Below are positions 51,642 through 62,300 of a DNA stretch of 64,000 bases, in pieces. Both the position numbers and the translations under genes were made by a program. The DNA comes from Blastobasis lacticolella (Eukaryota; Arthropoda; Insecta; Lepidoptera; Blastobasidae). The notes under the pieces are model-generated. The model saw only the letters and a program-made list of their open reading frames with translations, was not told the DNA's origin and ran no database searches. Where the stretch lies: positions 12,701,545-12,765,544 of the forward strand of contig LR990042.1 in the NCBI GenBank assembly GCA_905147135.1. Reading direction: 5' to 3'. Every line of letters starts with the position of its first letter. The stretch's first letter is position 1.

Positions 51642-52298
51642 GTAATCATCATCGTCCTAGCGCTTGCCCCGGCCTCTGCCAGGGTCCGCTTTCCTACTTA
51701 ATCTTCTCCACTTCGCCCGGTCTTCGGCATCCTCGCGTCGTAAGCCGTTGGCTCTCGCATTTGACACAGCGATGTCAATCCATAGCTTCTTGGGCCGCCC
51801 ACGGGGCTTTTTTCCTGATACCGACAGATTCAGGCACCTATTTCCCACGTATCCCTGAGTCTTACGCAACACGTGACCAAACCAGCGCAAACGAGCCTCC
51901 TCGAAATTATCTGCAATATCCCCCACGCCAAGGCTGCCACGGATGTACTCGTTACGTACTTGGTCGAGTTGCGTAACTCCGCACATTCATCGCAGCATTT
52001 TTATTTCATTGGTGTGTACTTCGCAAACATGTTTTGTCAGCGCCGGCCATGTCTCACAGCCATAGAGCATCACCGGTCTAATTATACTCTTGTATATAAG
52101 CCCTTTGAGCTTTACAGGGATTTTAGGGTCACAGGTGACTGCCGTGAGTTCTCGCGATTTGGCCGAAGCTGCAGAGATTTGGGACTTAACATCGGGGCCG
52201 GTATCGCCGGACTATGTTCTATTGACAGCTTCGTTACCTACAAGGATGGTTTCGGGATCTGCATTCCAGCTGGCCATATACTCCGTTTTGGCGACATT
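51642..52298 (-). pseudogene. RTE-like LINE, RT thumb to 3' end
   Basis: The minus strand reads LNVAKTEYMASWNADPETIL (near 52290), CDPKIPVKLKGLYTRV (near 52110), MCGVTQLDQVRNEYIRGSLG, RLRWFGHVLRK, KKPRGRPKKLWIDIAVSNAR and EDRAKWRRLSRKADPGRGRG, then a tail CGCTAGGACGATGATGATTA. Frameshifts and stops are present between 51990 and 52230, and a stretch after NEAVNRT is deleted. It is the longest RTE remnant here, truncated at about 52298, where a MITE begins. Confidence 0.85.
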
Positions 52299-52463
52299 TA
52301 ACTTCAAACGCCAGCTAAAGATATTCCTAAGCATACAATATTCACAAAATCGGTGTTATAAAGAACTTAGTTTAGCTTAGTTTTTACTTATATGTTGGCT
52401 AAATGCTTTTCTTGTTGGGAATATTTTAAATCGACTTAGGCATCTCCTAAAGTTTAGTGCAAT
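52299..52463 (-). mobile_element. AAGTTTAG-ended MITE, copy 1
   Basis: Shares CACAAAATCGG, GGAATATTTTAAATCGACTT and CTAAAGTTTAGTGCAAT (its right end) with the full copy at 54603-54785, in the opposite orientation. The left terminal repeat is decayed. It lies directly against the RTE remnant. Confidence 0.65.
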
Positions 52464-54602
52464 GGGTGCTAAATGTGACAGCACTTATAATGGAAAGCGA
52501 TAACAATCGCCCATAAGATATATGAAGCATACGAAGATATATGAATAAAGCGTAGCATTACGTACTTTGTCGCGTGCAAGACATCTGGGCCTTGAGTCCG
52601 CTAATTTACTAATGGCTCTATGGAATTGTAATTTAATCGGAATCGCAATTCAATGGCAGTTTGACACGTTTTGAGTTTTCTGCAACAATTAAAAGTGCCG
52701 TTGAGCTGCTATTGCCATTCTATTAGGATTTGATCGAATCAAGTAAATTAGCGGTAACTCCTACCGCAGACACCAGGAGATATAGTGTTATTTTTACAGT
52801 AACCTCGCTAAATATTAGAGTGCATGTCGTAAACGACTAAACTCAGACAGCGCGAGACAAGACGAAACTTAGCTGAGACCGTGTAGACGTGCTCTGTGCC
52901 ATTGTCAAAGCTACCTGTAAAAAAGTTGTCAATGCGACATTAAGTGCCAGTTAGGTTTTAAGATATTAATAAATTATATTTTTATATATAAGTTTACAAT
53001 TTATATTTTTTTGTATTTAGGTTTTATCTTAGTCTGTGTTTTGTATCAGTTTATTTTGTATTTATGTTGTTTGTGTATTTATAAATATGGGCCTCAGTTG
53101 CCTGAAATAAATGAATAAATAGAAAATAAAATAAAATAAATGTTTTTGTGAAATACCCAATATTTTTTTTAATGTGACACAATTTATTTGTTGTAGAAAT
53201 ATAGATAATTGATTTTATGTCTCCAATATTTGTATGCCTGTCGGCGGGTCACAGCAGTACCAAATATCTTAATGTTCCTGTGTTTCACAAATAAAATTAA
53301 TAAAATTGGAAAGTTCAGTAAATCATTCAGGATTTCTGTCAGTAAAATTATTCGGCTGTCCAAACTATTACACCTGTAATCGTGTCCTGCGTGGCCAAAC
53401 GCCTGTACGCAGGAGGATCTTATGACAGCCACCGACAGTGCTGTCAATGTAGCTAAGTTTTGGGCCACTACATTAATGTCTGTCATTGACACGCTAAGAA
53501 GAAGATTCGGGATTGGTATCATAGTAACCAGATTCTAAGAGGCCAGAACCATAATTATGTAAAATTATTTCCAAAACACTGACCTAATATGTGATATTTT
53601 TTTTAGAACCATAAAAGGCGATGTGAGAATTGTCGATGATACCATGCTCACAAGTCAGAGAAGGGATTTCGCCTTTCTTTGTGTTCTATCGCTTGTACAA
53701 CTGTGTTCTTTCTGAGTACTGAAAAACGCGTTTTACAAAAAGTCAATGACCCCAAATACCGAACTCATCTGGGTACTGTCTGGAAAACAGCAAGAAACAT
53801 CGTGATCACCAGAGCCGAAGCCAATCGCAAATGCTTAAGCGATAATAAAAAATACATAAACAATCGCCGAACAAACAAGCAATGTAAAAAAAATATTGAT
53901 AACAATACCCCAGTACGCCCCAGACTATGCTGTAAAGATAACGAAAAGTATGCTTTAGATATGGCCGTTGATAATAGACCATACCGGCGACTATACCAAT
54001 ATAAAAGCATTAAAATACACAATGAAAATAACTCCTAGTGTAACTTTTAATGTAGTCGGTTACGTTCTTATAGACCACATAATGTACATCGATCTTTGAA
54101 ACAAATCTCTCTTAACTTGTCAAAGACTTCGATAGTGCCGAATTCAGCTAAGGTTTAAAGAAATCACCGCTCGTCTACAAGCGCCTAGGCTCCCGTACTG
54201 TCTAATAGAATCAGCTGATCGTACCAAATCCCCTACTCAATTTGCTCAAAGCGTGAAAAACGTTGGCGCAGAGATTTTTAGGTGCGAGTTTCTTTAGTTT
54301 TTCGTTTCAAGCGGATTCTACGAAATTCTTATCAGCGAAGATTGTGTAAATTTCATAGTCCCAGAATGATGAATCGCTTTTGCTAGAGTTTAAATGTGGG
54401 ATTAAAATATTTAAATTACAATTTCCACGGGAACGGTTTTAATTTGAAAATATCTGTCATATCAAAGCCAACATAATTCAATTTGTGCAAACGGCTTTTA
54501 CGACATACTGGTGGGTAAGTTTGGCAAGTGTGCACTTCAATTAATTAGTGAGACTCATTTATATTATAAATTGTTAATATATATTTGACACATTACTGCC
54601 CG
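52464..54602. other. Anonymous DNA
   Basis: Two frames of about 115 codons (53184-53522 minus and 53679-54038 plus) have no recognisable motif, and the plus frame is Lys/Asn/Arg-rich as expected from AT-rich DNA. Neither is annotated as a gene. Confidence 0.35.
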
Positions 54603-54785
54603 ATTACACTAAAGTTTAGGCGACGCCTAAGTCGATTTAAAATATTCCTAACAAAAAAAGCATTGAATGAATACAAATTATAAGTACAAACTAAACTCGC
54701 TAAGTAATTTTTATCTCCATGACACCGATTTTGTGACTGTTAAATGCTTAGAAATATCTTAGGAGTCGCTTAAGTTTAGTGCAAT
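54603..54785 (+). mobile_element. AAGTTTAG-ended MITE, copy 2 (183 bp)
   Basis: The left end ATTACACTAAAGTTTAGGCG and right end CGCTTAAGTTTAGTGCAAT are imperfect inverted repeats of about 28 bp. Non-coding, AT-rich interior. An inverted relative is at 52299-52463. Located 90 bp left of the copia element. Confidence 0.7.
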
Positions 54786-54870
54786 CCACTCCAAAACTTA
54801 CATTTAGAAGGAAACGTAAAATACTATGTGTATAGCGTGTAATGTGTTTTTAATTTAATGAAAATCAGAC

Positions 54871-54875
54871 ACTTG
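54871..54875. repeat. Target-site duplication of the copia element (left)
   Basis: ACTTG. The same five bases follow the right LTR at 59391-59395. A 5-bp duplication is standard for Ty1/copia integrases. Confidence 0.9.
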
Positions 54876-55048
54876 TGTTAAACTTTTAAAATTCGCGCCT
54901 TCATGTAATTAGTTCTAAAGCGTTACTTTAGGTGGCGCTACCTGTCTCTTTCATCTCCCGCGCAATGCGTTGTGTTGCACTGTATTTAAATTAAATAAAT
55001 TAAATATAATTAACAGCTATTAAAGTGGTTTTCGTTAATATTACAACA
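54876..55048 (+). repeat. Copia left LTR
   Basis: 173 bp, TGTTAAACTTTTAAAATTCG to ATATTACAACA. As read, identical to 59218-59390. Contains a TATTTAAATTAAATAAATTA AT-rich block that could serve as a TATA-like promoter and an ATTAAA poly-A signal (55019-55024); both are inferred. Confidence 0.97.
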
Positions 55049-55063
55049 GGTTATGGGCCCAGA
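55049..55063 (+). promoter_or_regulatory. Primer-binding site (initiator tRNA-Met half type)
   Basis: GGTTATGGGCCCAGA immediately follows the left LTR. Drosophila copia has a GGTTATGGGCCCAG primer site that pairs with an internal cut of initiator tRNA-Met and not with its 3' CCA end. The same strategy is likely here. Confidence 0.85.
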
Positions 55064-55171
55064 TTGCCCCACGAAAAAGAAAAACAGTGATAAAAAGTGT
55101 AAATCAAAAAAGTAAAACTAATTCTAACCTAGTCGAAAACGTGTCGTTGGATTCTCGTATTTTGAACGTTA

Positions 55172-58100
55172 TTGGACTCAATAAACACGATTGTTTCAAC
55201 AAAAATGTCAGGAAGCAATTCGCTGGCACTAATCGACAAACTAGTCGGTCGTGAAAATTATGTAACCTGGCGCTTTGCGGTTAAAACATACTTAGAACAC
55301 GAAGACTTATGGGACTGCGTCAAGCCGGCCGATGAAACAAAGGTCGATCCCAAACGTGACACAAAGGCGAAAACAAAAATCATTTTACTCGTCGATCCTA
55401 TAAATTATATTCATATACAAGAAGCCATTACTGCCAAAGAAGTTTGGGAAAACTTGTCACGGGCGTTCGACGATTCCGGGCTGACACGCCGGGTAGGACT
55501 GCTGCGTGCTCTCTGCAATACCACGCTTGCTGCATGCGGGAATGTCGAGGATTATGTCAGCAAGATTATGACAACAGCACACAAGCTGCGCAATATTGGG
55601 TTCGAGGTAGATGATGAATGGCTTGGAACTTTGCTGCTCTCCGGTCTACCTGAAACATACAAACCAATGATTATTGCCATAGAAAGCTCTGGAATAAAGA
55701 TAACCGCTGACTCTGTAAAATCAAAAATCATGCAAGATGTCAAAGCAGATATGGAATCTACCGCTTTTGCAACTAATCAAAGATTTAACAAGCTTAAAAA
55801 GAACTACAAGGGACCACGCTGCTACTCATGTAATAAGTATGGCCATAAAAGTCCAGATTGCAAAATAAAACCAAAGAAGCCTGAAAAGCAAAACAGTTCA
55901 CATTATGCCGCTGCTTTTATTGCCTCATCTGATTACAATAATGCATGGTACGTAGATTCTGGTGCTTCAGTGCATATGACGAGGAATGTCAACCTCCTAA
56001 TGGCTAGCAGAAATTCAGCTATCAAATCTATTAAAGTTGCAAATAATAAGACCTTACCTGTTTGTGGCTCTGGTGAAGTCGCACTGACTGTATTGAATGA
56101 TATGGGTGAAAAGAAGAAAATCCTATTTAAAAATGTCTTGCATGTGCCTGAGCTTGCGACGAACCTGCTGTCTGTAAGTCAAATCATAAATAATGGTGGC
56201 CAAGTAAAGTTTGACAACAATGGCTGTGTAATCATTAACAGTGACAATGATATAGTGGCTACAGCCTGCTTGATCAATAACATGTACCGGTTGAATGTTC
56301 CTATTGGCTTCGCATGCATGTCTGATGTTGATGAACGAGATACTTTCCAGTGGCACCAGAGGATGGGTCATCTGAACTTCGTAAGCCTGAAGAAAATGAC
56401 TGAAAACACTGAAGGTGTTAATTTAACAAATGAGAAAAATAACTTAACTTGTATAACATGTCAGGAAGGAAAGCTAGCTCGCTTACCATTCAAAAGCAGC
56501 AGCTCAAAGGCTAAGAGTTTATTGGAACTGGTCCACTCCGACATATGCGGACCAATGGAATCAATTTCTCTCGGAGGAGCCAAGTATTTTCTCACTTTTC
56601 TAGATGACTACTCTAAGAAAGTACATGTTTATATAATAAGAAACAAGTCTGAAGTTCTGGAAAAATTTGCCGAGTTCAAAAATCTAGTAGAAAACCAGTT
56701 AAATTGTAAAATTAAAACTCTGAGAACCGATAATGGCTTAGAATATGTCAATAAGGAGATGTCAAGTTTTCTTAAAGGTGCTGGAATAGTCCATCAGACA
56801 ACCACACCCTACACACCTCAACAGAATGGTGCATCAGAACGTATGAACAGAACCCTAATAGAGAAAGCAAAGTGTATGCTCCTAAATGCTGAACTACCTA
56901 AGAACTATTGGGCAGAAGCAGTTCAGACAGCCGCTTATGTGATAAATAGATCTCCTACAAAATCCTTGTCATACAAAACACCTGAGGAGCTGTGGTCTGG
57001 TCACAAACCAAATGTCAGCCACTTAAGAACATTTGGATGTGAAGCGATGGTTCACCTTCCGAAAGAGAAACGCAGGAAATGGGACCCTAAGGCACAAAAG
57101 ATGACCTTTATTGGATATTGTGAGCACACAAAAGGTTACCGATTTATTATACCTAACAAAAAGACTGTAATCAAAAGCAGAGATGCTGTATTTCTTGAGT
57201 CTTCTGTTAAAAGAAATTGTGTTCCGGTTGAACTTACCAGTCCAAGTCCTGAACTACCTGATGAGAATGATAAAACTGAAGAAACTTCCACCGATGAATC
57301 CTTCGATACAGTCACTGAAATGAACACCAACTCTGACAGTGAATACTTACCGGATGAGAGTTTTGATTCTGAACCTGAAAGAAATATAACATTAAGATCT
57401 AAAAATAAAGAAAAGAAACATAAAAATGAAGAAAATTCATACCTATGCTGCGACGAAGAGCTTTATTCTATTGAAGTACCTGACACATACAAAGAAGCAT
57501 TAAATTCAAAACAAGCTGAAAAATGGAAGAATGCTATTAATGAGGAACTTGAAGCCCATGACAAGAATGGCACGTGGACATTGGTTGACAAACCCCCCAA
57601 GGCAAAAGTAATTGGATGCAAGTGGGTGTTCCGGCTCAAAGAAGAACCAACTGGTCCCCGCTTCAAGGCCCGACTCTGTGCAAAAGGATACGCACAAACA
57701 AAAGGTATAGACTATGAAGAGACATATGCACCAACTGTCAGGTATGATTCCATTCGCCTATTATTATCTGAAGCTACCCAACACAAGTTTGATATTGCTC
57801 AACTCGATATCAAAACCGCATTCCTGTATGGAGAGCTGGAGGAAATCATATACATGTCCATACCAGAAGGCATAACCTGCAACCCAAACAAGGTATGTAA
57901 GCTTTATAAGTCATTGTATGGGTTGAAGCAAGCTCCTAGATGTTGGAACTCAAAATTTGACTCCGTTCTGAAGAAATTTGGCTTAACCAACAGCAAAGCT
58001 GATCAATGTGTGTATGTTGGAGAAGTGGACGGATCAAAATGTTATTTTTGCTTATATGTAGACGATGGATTGATATTTTCCAAAGATAAAACTGTAATTA

Positions 58101-59017
58101 ATGCAATTGTTGATAAGCTACAGAAAGAATTTGAAGTTAAAGTTTGTCCACTGAGTAACTTTGTTGGTATGGAAATTGAGAAACATAATGAATATATCTT
58201 CATACACCAAATGAAATATATTGAACGCTTGCTGAACAAATTTAACTTGAATAATGCCAATCCCAACAGCATCCCAGCCGACCCGCATACAACACTTGAG
58301 AAAGGAAACCATGATCTGGACAAGAACATCCCTTACCGAGAGGCAGTTGGGTCGCTGATACATCTAGCTACAGTTAGCCGCCCTGATGTAACGTATGCCG
58401 TGAGTCTGGTGAGTCGTTTTGTTAATTGTTACACTGAACTGCACTGGAACGCCGTAAAGAGAATCTTCAAGTATCTGAAAGAAACTAATAACTATGGCCT
58501 TTGTTATTCTCCAACAACAGATCCATGTGAGATTATCGGATACAGTGATTCTGACTATGCAAACGACCCCAGTACAAGACGCTCTGTCACTGGCTATGTT
58601 TTTATCAAAAATGGTGCAGCAGTTACTTGGTCCACTCAGAGACAGCAAACTGTGGCTCTGTCCACAACAGAGGCGGAGTTTATGGCAGCCTGTGCTGCCA
58701 CAAAGGAGGCCATGTGGGTTAAACAATTTTTGAGTGATATTGGTGAATTTAAACAAAAATCCGTGTGCTTACACCTGGACAATCAAAGCGCTATAAGTGT
58801 TATAAAAAATTTTAACTTTCATAAGCGGTGCAAACATATTGACATTAAGTTTCACTTTATAAAAGAAAAATACCATGCCAAAATTATTGATTTGAAATAT
58901 GTTTGTAGTGATGATCAATGTGCTGACATATTTACTAAACCTTTGTGCAAAATGAAGTTTTGTAACTTAAGAAATAGAATTGGAATGTCTGTATCTCCTA
59001 ATTCTAACTCATTGTAA
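55172..59017 (+). CDS. Copia gag-pol polyprotein, intact (1281 aa)
   Basis: Makes the particle protein and the enzymes for copying and integrating the element. Order (residue numbers from ATG 55172): gag (about 12-210), then a CCHC knuckle starting at C217 (CYSCNKYGHKSPDC); protease with WYVDSGASVHM (D262); HHCC zinc domain (HQRMGHLNF, CITCQEGK); integrase D457 (HSDICG), D520 (RTDNG) and E556 (ASERMN), a D-62-D-35-E core; RT with DIKTAFLYGELEE and YVDDG (Y962, D964, D965); RNase H with GYSDSDYAND, STTEAEFMA, LDNQSA and HIDIKFHF; ending DIFTKPL near the C-terminus. The integrase-before-RT order defines Ty1/copia. ATG 55172 opens the frame; the next Met (residue 12, ATG 55205) precedes SGSNSLALIDKL and may be the real start. 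Single frame with no stop; gag to pol level control is not visible. Confidence 0.97.
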   Translation: MDSINTIVSTKMSGSNSLALIDKLVGRENYVTWRFAVKTYLEHEDLWDCVKPADETKVDPKRDTKAKTKIILLVDPINYIHIQEAITAKEVWENLSRAFDDSGLTRRVGLLRALCNTTLAACGNVEDYVSKIMTTAHKLRNIGFEVDDEWLGTLLLSGLPETYKPMIIAIESSGIKITADSVKSKIMQDVKADMESTAFATNQRFNKLKKNYKGPRCYSCNKYGHKSPDCKIKPKKPEKQNSSHYAAAFIASSDYNNAWYVDSGASVHMTRNVNLLMASRNSAIKSIKVANNKTLPVCGSGEVALTVLNDMGEKKKILFKNVLHVPELATNLLSVSQIINNGGQVKFDNNGCVIINSDNDIVATACLINNMYRLNVPIGFACMSDVDERDTFQWHQRMGHLNFVSLKKMTENTEGVNLTNEKNNLTCITCQEGKLARLPFKSSSSKAKSLLELVHSDICGPMESISLGGAKYFLTFLDDYSKKVHVYIIRNKSEVLEKFAEFKNLVENQLNCKIKTLRTDNGLEYVNKEMSSFLKGAGIVHQTTTPYTPQQNGASERMNRTLIEKAKCMLLNAELPKNYWAEAVQTAAYVINRSPTKSLSYKTPEELWSGHKPNVSHLRTFGCEAMVHLPKEKRRKWDPKAQKMTFIGYCEHTKGYRFIIPNKKTVIKSRDAVFLESSVKRNCVPVELTSPSPELPDENDKTEETSTDESFDTVTEMNTNSDSEYLPDESFDSEPERNITLRSKNKEKKHKNEENSYLCCDEELYSIEVPDTYKEALNSKQAEKWKNAINEELEAHDKNGTWTLVDKPPKAKVIGCKWVFRLKEEPTGPRFKARLCAKGYAQTKGIDYEETYAPTVRYDSIRLLLSEATQHKFDIAQLDIKTAFLYGELEEIIYMSIPEGITCNPNKVCKLYKSLYGLKQAPRCWNSKFDSVLKKFGLTNSKADQCVYVGEVDGSKCYFCLYVDDGLIFSKDKTVINAIVDKLQKEFEVKVCPLSNFVGMEIEKHNEYIFIHQMKYIERLLNKFNLNNANPNSIPADPHTTLEKGNHDLDKNIPYREAVGSLIHLATVSRPDVTYAVSLVSRFVNCYTELHWNAVKRIFKYLKETNNYGLCYSPTTDPCEIIGYSDSDYANDPSTRRSVTGYVFIKNGAAVTWSTQRQQTVALSTTEAEFMAACAATKEAMWVKQFLSDIGEFKQKSVCLHLDNQSAISVIKNFNFHKRCKHIDIKFHFIKEKYHAKIIDLKYVCSDDQCADIFTKPLCKMKFCNLRNRIGMSVSPNSNSL

Positions 59018-59217
59018 CTTCATTTAAACTTTCAAGAAGTGTTTACTTGCAATTGGATACAAATATATTGTATGTAGTTAGATCTTCTGTGTTCTAAATA
59101 ACTTGTAACTTTTAAAAGAAAGAGCAGAATTAATTTATAAATGTTAGTCAACCCTTAGCTGCATACATTGTGTTATTGTAATGTAAATTATTTTATGAAG
59201 GCTTAATTTAGCAGGAG

Positions 59218-59390
59218 TGTTAAACTTTTAAAATTCGCGCCTTCATGTAATTAGTTCTAAAGCGTTACTTTAGGTGGCGCTACCTGTCTCTTTCATCTCC
59301 CGCGCAATGCGTTGTGTTGCACTGTATTTAAATTAAATAAATTAAATATAATTAACAGCTATTAAAGTGGTTTTCGTTAATATTACAACA
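59218..59390 (+). repeat. Copia right LTR
   Basis: 173 bp, identical as read to the left LTR. The ACTTG target duplication follows at 59391-59395. Confidence 0.97.
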
Positions 59391-62300
59391 ACTTGTTTTG
59401 GAGAATATTTGGCAATTTTGATTTTATTTTCATTGCCACTAAACAACTACGGCATACCAGCCAGCCACTCGGCGAATGTCCGAATCAGTTTTCATTATTG
59501 GATCAACAAAGCTTCCGTGACTCGGTGGAAATGGAAAAAACGGGCGTCACTAATGAAAATTGCACCGATTCGTTTTGAAGGTAAAGTGCAAACGCGACCA
59601 AATGAGCCGGAACGGGCGGCAAGGTGCCGATAATTCAGCACCGAGCGTACTACTGACTCGACAAAATCCATTCTCTCCACTCAGATTTAGGTCATAGATA
59701 TTCACGCCATTATTGAATAAAACTCGTCAAAATTGTCGATCCGATAAAATATTGCTGATAAAATCTTTATTTTTTTTCATTTGTACGGCTGCGGTTTCCT
59801 GTCGCAAAGTGCCTAATTTATTTTGCTGTAACTTTGTATGATGACAGACAACTAAAACAGTAAAAATATGCTATATTTGAAAGCAGTATTATTATAATAT
59901 TACAGAACCTGTAAAGTAAACTATAAGTAATATTGTTTAATATAACAAACAATTATTTCTTTGCTAATTTGAACACTATGAACAGACGTTGTTTAGACAT
60001 TGATCCACACGCTGGTGTTCATACACAAAGAGCAGGCCGGATGCACCCCGTGCAGACAGCGCGATAGCAGATAGAACACGATCCCACCGCGGATGACACT
60101 TGACATGTCCACGTCGAGAGTACGGTGACGTTTTCTTTTTTAATTGCGGGTATGTGCTCGCAAGATAGGTACTTTTTATTGTCCTTTTTCCATTATTTTT
60201 TGTGTTTAAAGTGTGAGGGTTGTAATGTACAATTGTCGTCGGTAAAATGGCGTCTATAGTTTATTTCTTGATTCTTCTGAGATTCTTGATTGGACCACGT
60301 TTCACTACCTATATAAAAATACGAATTAAAACCGAATTCGAAAGGTTATCACGAATAGAAAAACACAATTTCACCAAAATGCTGCCCGTTAGGAACGAGG
60401 GAGCATTAAATCAGTATTTCAAAGGCGTCTGTATCCATCCGACTGCAGGGACTTGTACAAATTGGGGACTTATTATTGGGGAGTAATAATATTTAATCTT
60501 AAAGGGGCTGGGACGATTACTTCCTTTTGAACCACTTTCCCTCGAGTTTTTCCCTTTTCCAATAACGGTAACTGATGGAAGCACATATTTGGAGAAGCAA
60601 TTATAAATGAGCTTACCTAGTGATTTCAACCTTCATCATCTCTATTTGGACTTAGTACTAGTATAAACAGGCACATGTGCAGGTAGATACTAAAAGTTAT
60701 AAGATGATCCAAACCCAACATTTATTACAAATATTTGACAATAGACATTGGCGAACTATCGAGTGGTCTGTACAAGCTAAGCAAATACATGCTTCAGAAA
60801 ATCAGTATCAGAATGGATAAGATCTACCCACAAATTCGATAGGTATACACGCCTTTCTCTCTTGCACAGATCAGACAGGATGGAGTGTACGTACATTGGA
60901 AATGCAGGACTTAATCCACAGCGCTACGACACAGGCAGAAAATAAACTAGATTAGAGATAGGGTAGATAGCTAGCTAGTACCTAGGTGCATTGCTGCGGC
61001 GCAGCGGTTCGTGTACCTTACAAATTAAAGGCTTACCTTAGCACGTAGGTAAGGAGCTACATTCTTGTGCACTACTTCTTAATTTAATCACGTTTGTGTA
61101 TCGTTGCTTTTGCTTTTTGCTAATTAGCCGAGTTGCGAAGTCGCAATTTTAAGTTAAGCAATTTTGCGACAAAACTGCTGTGAGCTTTGTTAGCGTTCTC
61201 TCTAAAGAGAAAATTGTGTAGTGTATTAGCAATTACTGTTTGTCTTAGGATAAGGTTAAACAGGCAGTGTTAATTTCCTTACTTTTATATGTATTTCTAT
61301 ATTTTTCTTATGTTTAAAAAAATATGACCCAAAATATCACCCAACAGTGTGGATGAGCTATTTCACATGGCGTTGATAATGTCAAACGGACAATATAATT
61401 TATGTTCTGTAAAACTGTTACATAAAAAATAATCAAATCATTATTAATAATATCGAATTAGTGCCTGTCTATGCGAATAGTACAGTCATTAATCATGTAA
61501 AACTCCAAGAGAAACACGAGCATCAGCACGAGAGCTGCACTTACTCACTCATTGCAAATGGAAACGTAAATCGTAAAACAACATCGTCATCCTGAAAGAT
61601 TAGACAGAAAGACAAATGGGAGTACCTACCGGCATTACACACATTGTGCTGGTTGTATTGTTCCCAAAGAGACGAGAGAATGCTTTTTCCTTTTTTTCCC
61701 ATTTTATTGCTCCATTTGCGGGAGCTTGGCTTGTTTCTGTGTCCCGGGTGGTCCCGGGGGGCTCTAATTAGGGTCCACCACACGACTAATTGAATAAAAA
61801 ACATTGCATAATTAACGAAGAGACCAATGCGGTCACAAGTCTGCAGTGTGGGATTTCGAGGGCGCGCGGGTGTTTGGCAGGAGGCGGGCCGCTTGACGGA
61901 CGCCGCGCCACGCAATGACAAATTGACGCTCGGCCATTCCGGGCACCGCAGCTTGGTACGGCGTTTAGCTCGTTAAAAAGTACTTAATCATAATTATTTT
62001 AGAGCACATTACATTTAAAACGGGCGCCCATAGCCACACTTACCTTGGCGTTGTAAAACGGTTGGATATATTCTTTATTTTTTGGGGGCTATTTAAATGA
62101 GCACGAATGATGAAAAATATTATGAAACATACGAGCATAAGGGCGGCCTACACAATAAAATGGAATTTCGAGTTAACTTTATGAACTAATAAAATACCAA
62201 GCGGCCTGTTTCAAGTCCTCGAGTGCTGTAATGAATTAAAATACTTTTCGGGCACCGGTCGTTTACGGAAAGTTGATGTGCTTAAAACAAATGCCTGCCC

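Larger units (their letters stand above)
54876..59390 (+). mobile_element. Complete Ty1/copia LTR retrotransposon (4,515 bp)
   Basis: All landmarks are present: 173-bp LTRs at both ends with TGTT...AACA termini, a 5-bp ACTTG target duplication, a primer-binding site directly after the left LTR, one open gag-pol frame, and a purine stretch (GCAGGAG, 59211-59217) before the right LTR. I read the two LTRs as identical, which means insertion was recent because LTRs are identical at birth and diverge afterwards. Nothing visible would stop this copy from being expressed. The LTR start and end are defined by comparing the two repeats. Confidence 0.97.

Noticed and set aside
53184..53522. 112-codon minus-strand frame
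   Set aside because: No recognised domain; it overlaps AT-rich anonymous DNA and has no supporting neighbour.
53679..54038. 119-codon basic protein
   Set aside because: Lys/Asn/Arg-rich composition is expected from AT-rich sequence; there is no motif, and no splice or repeat context to support it.
60247..60486. 79-codon frame with a hydrophobic N-terminus that could be a signal peptide
   Set aside because: Short and without cysteine pattern or homologous motif. Hydrophobic starts of this length arise by chance. Worth only an RNA-seq check.
61541..61921. 126-codon minus-strand frame in the repeat-poor region
   Set aside because: No domain recognised and composition is mixed. Kept as anonymous DNA, not called an exon.
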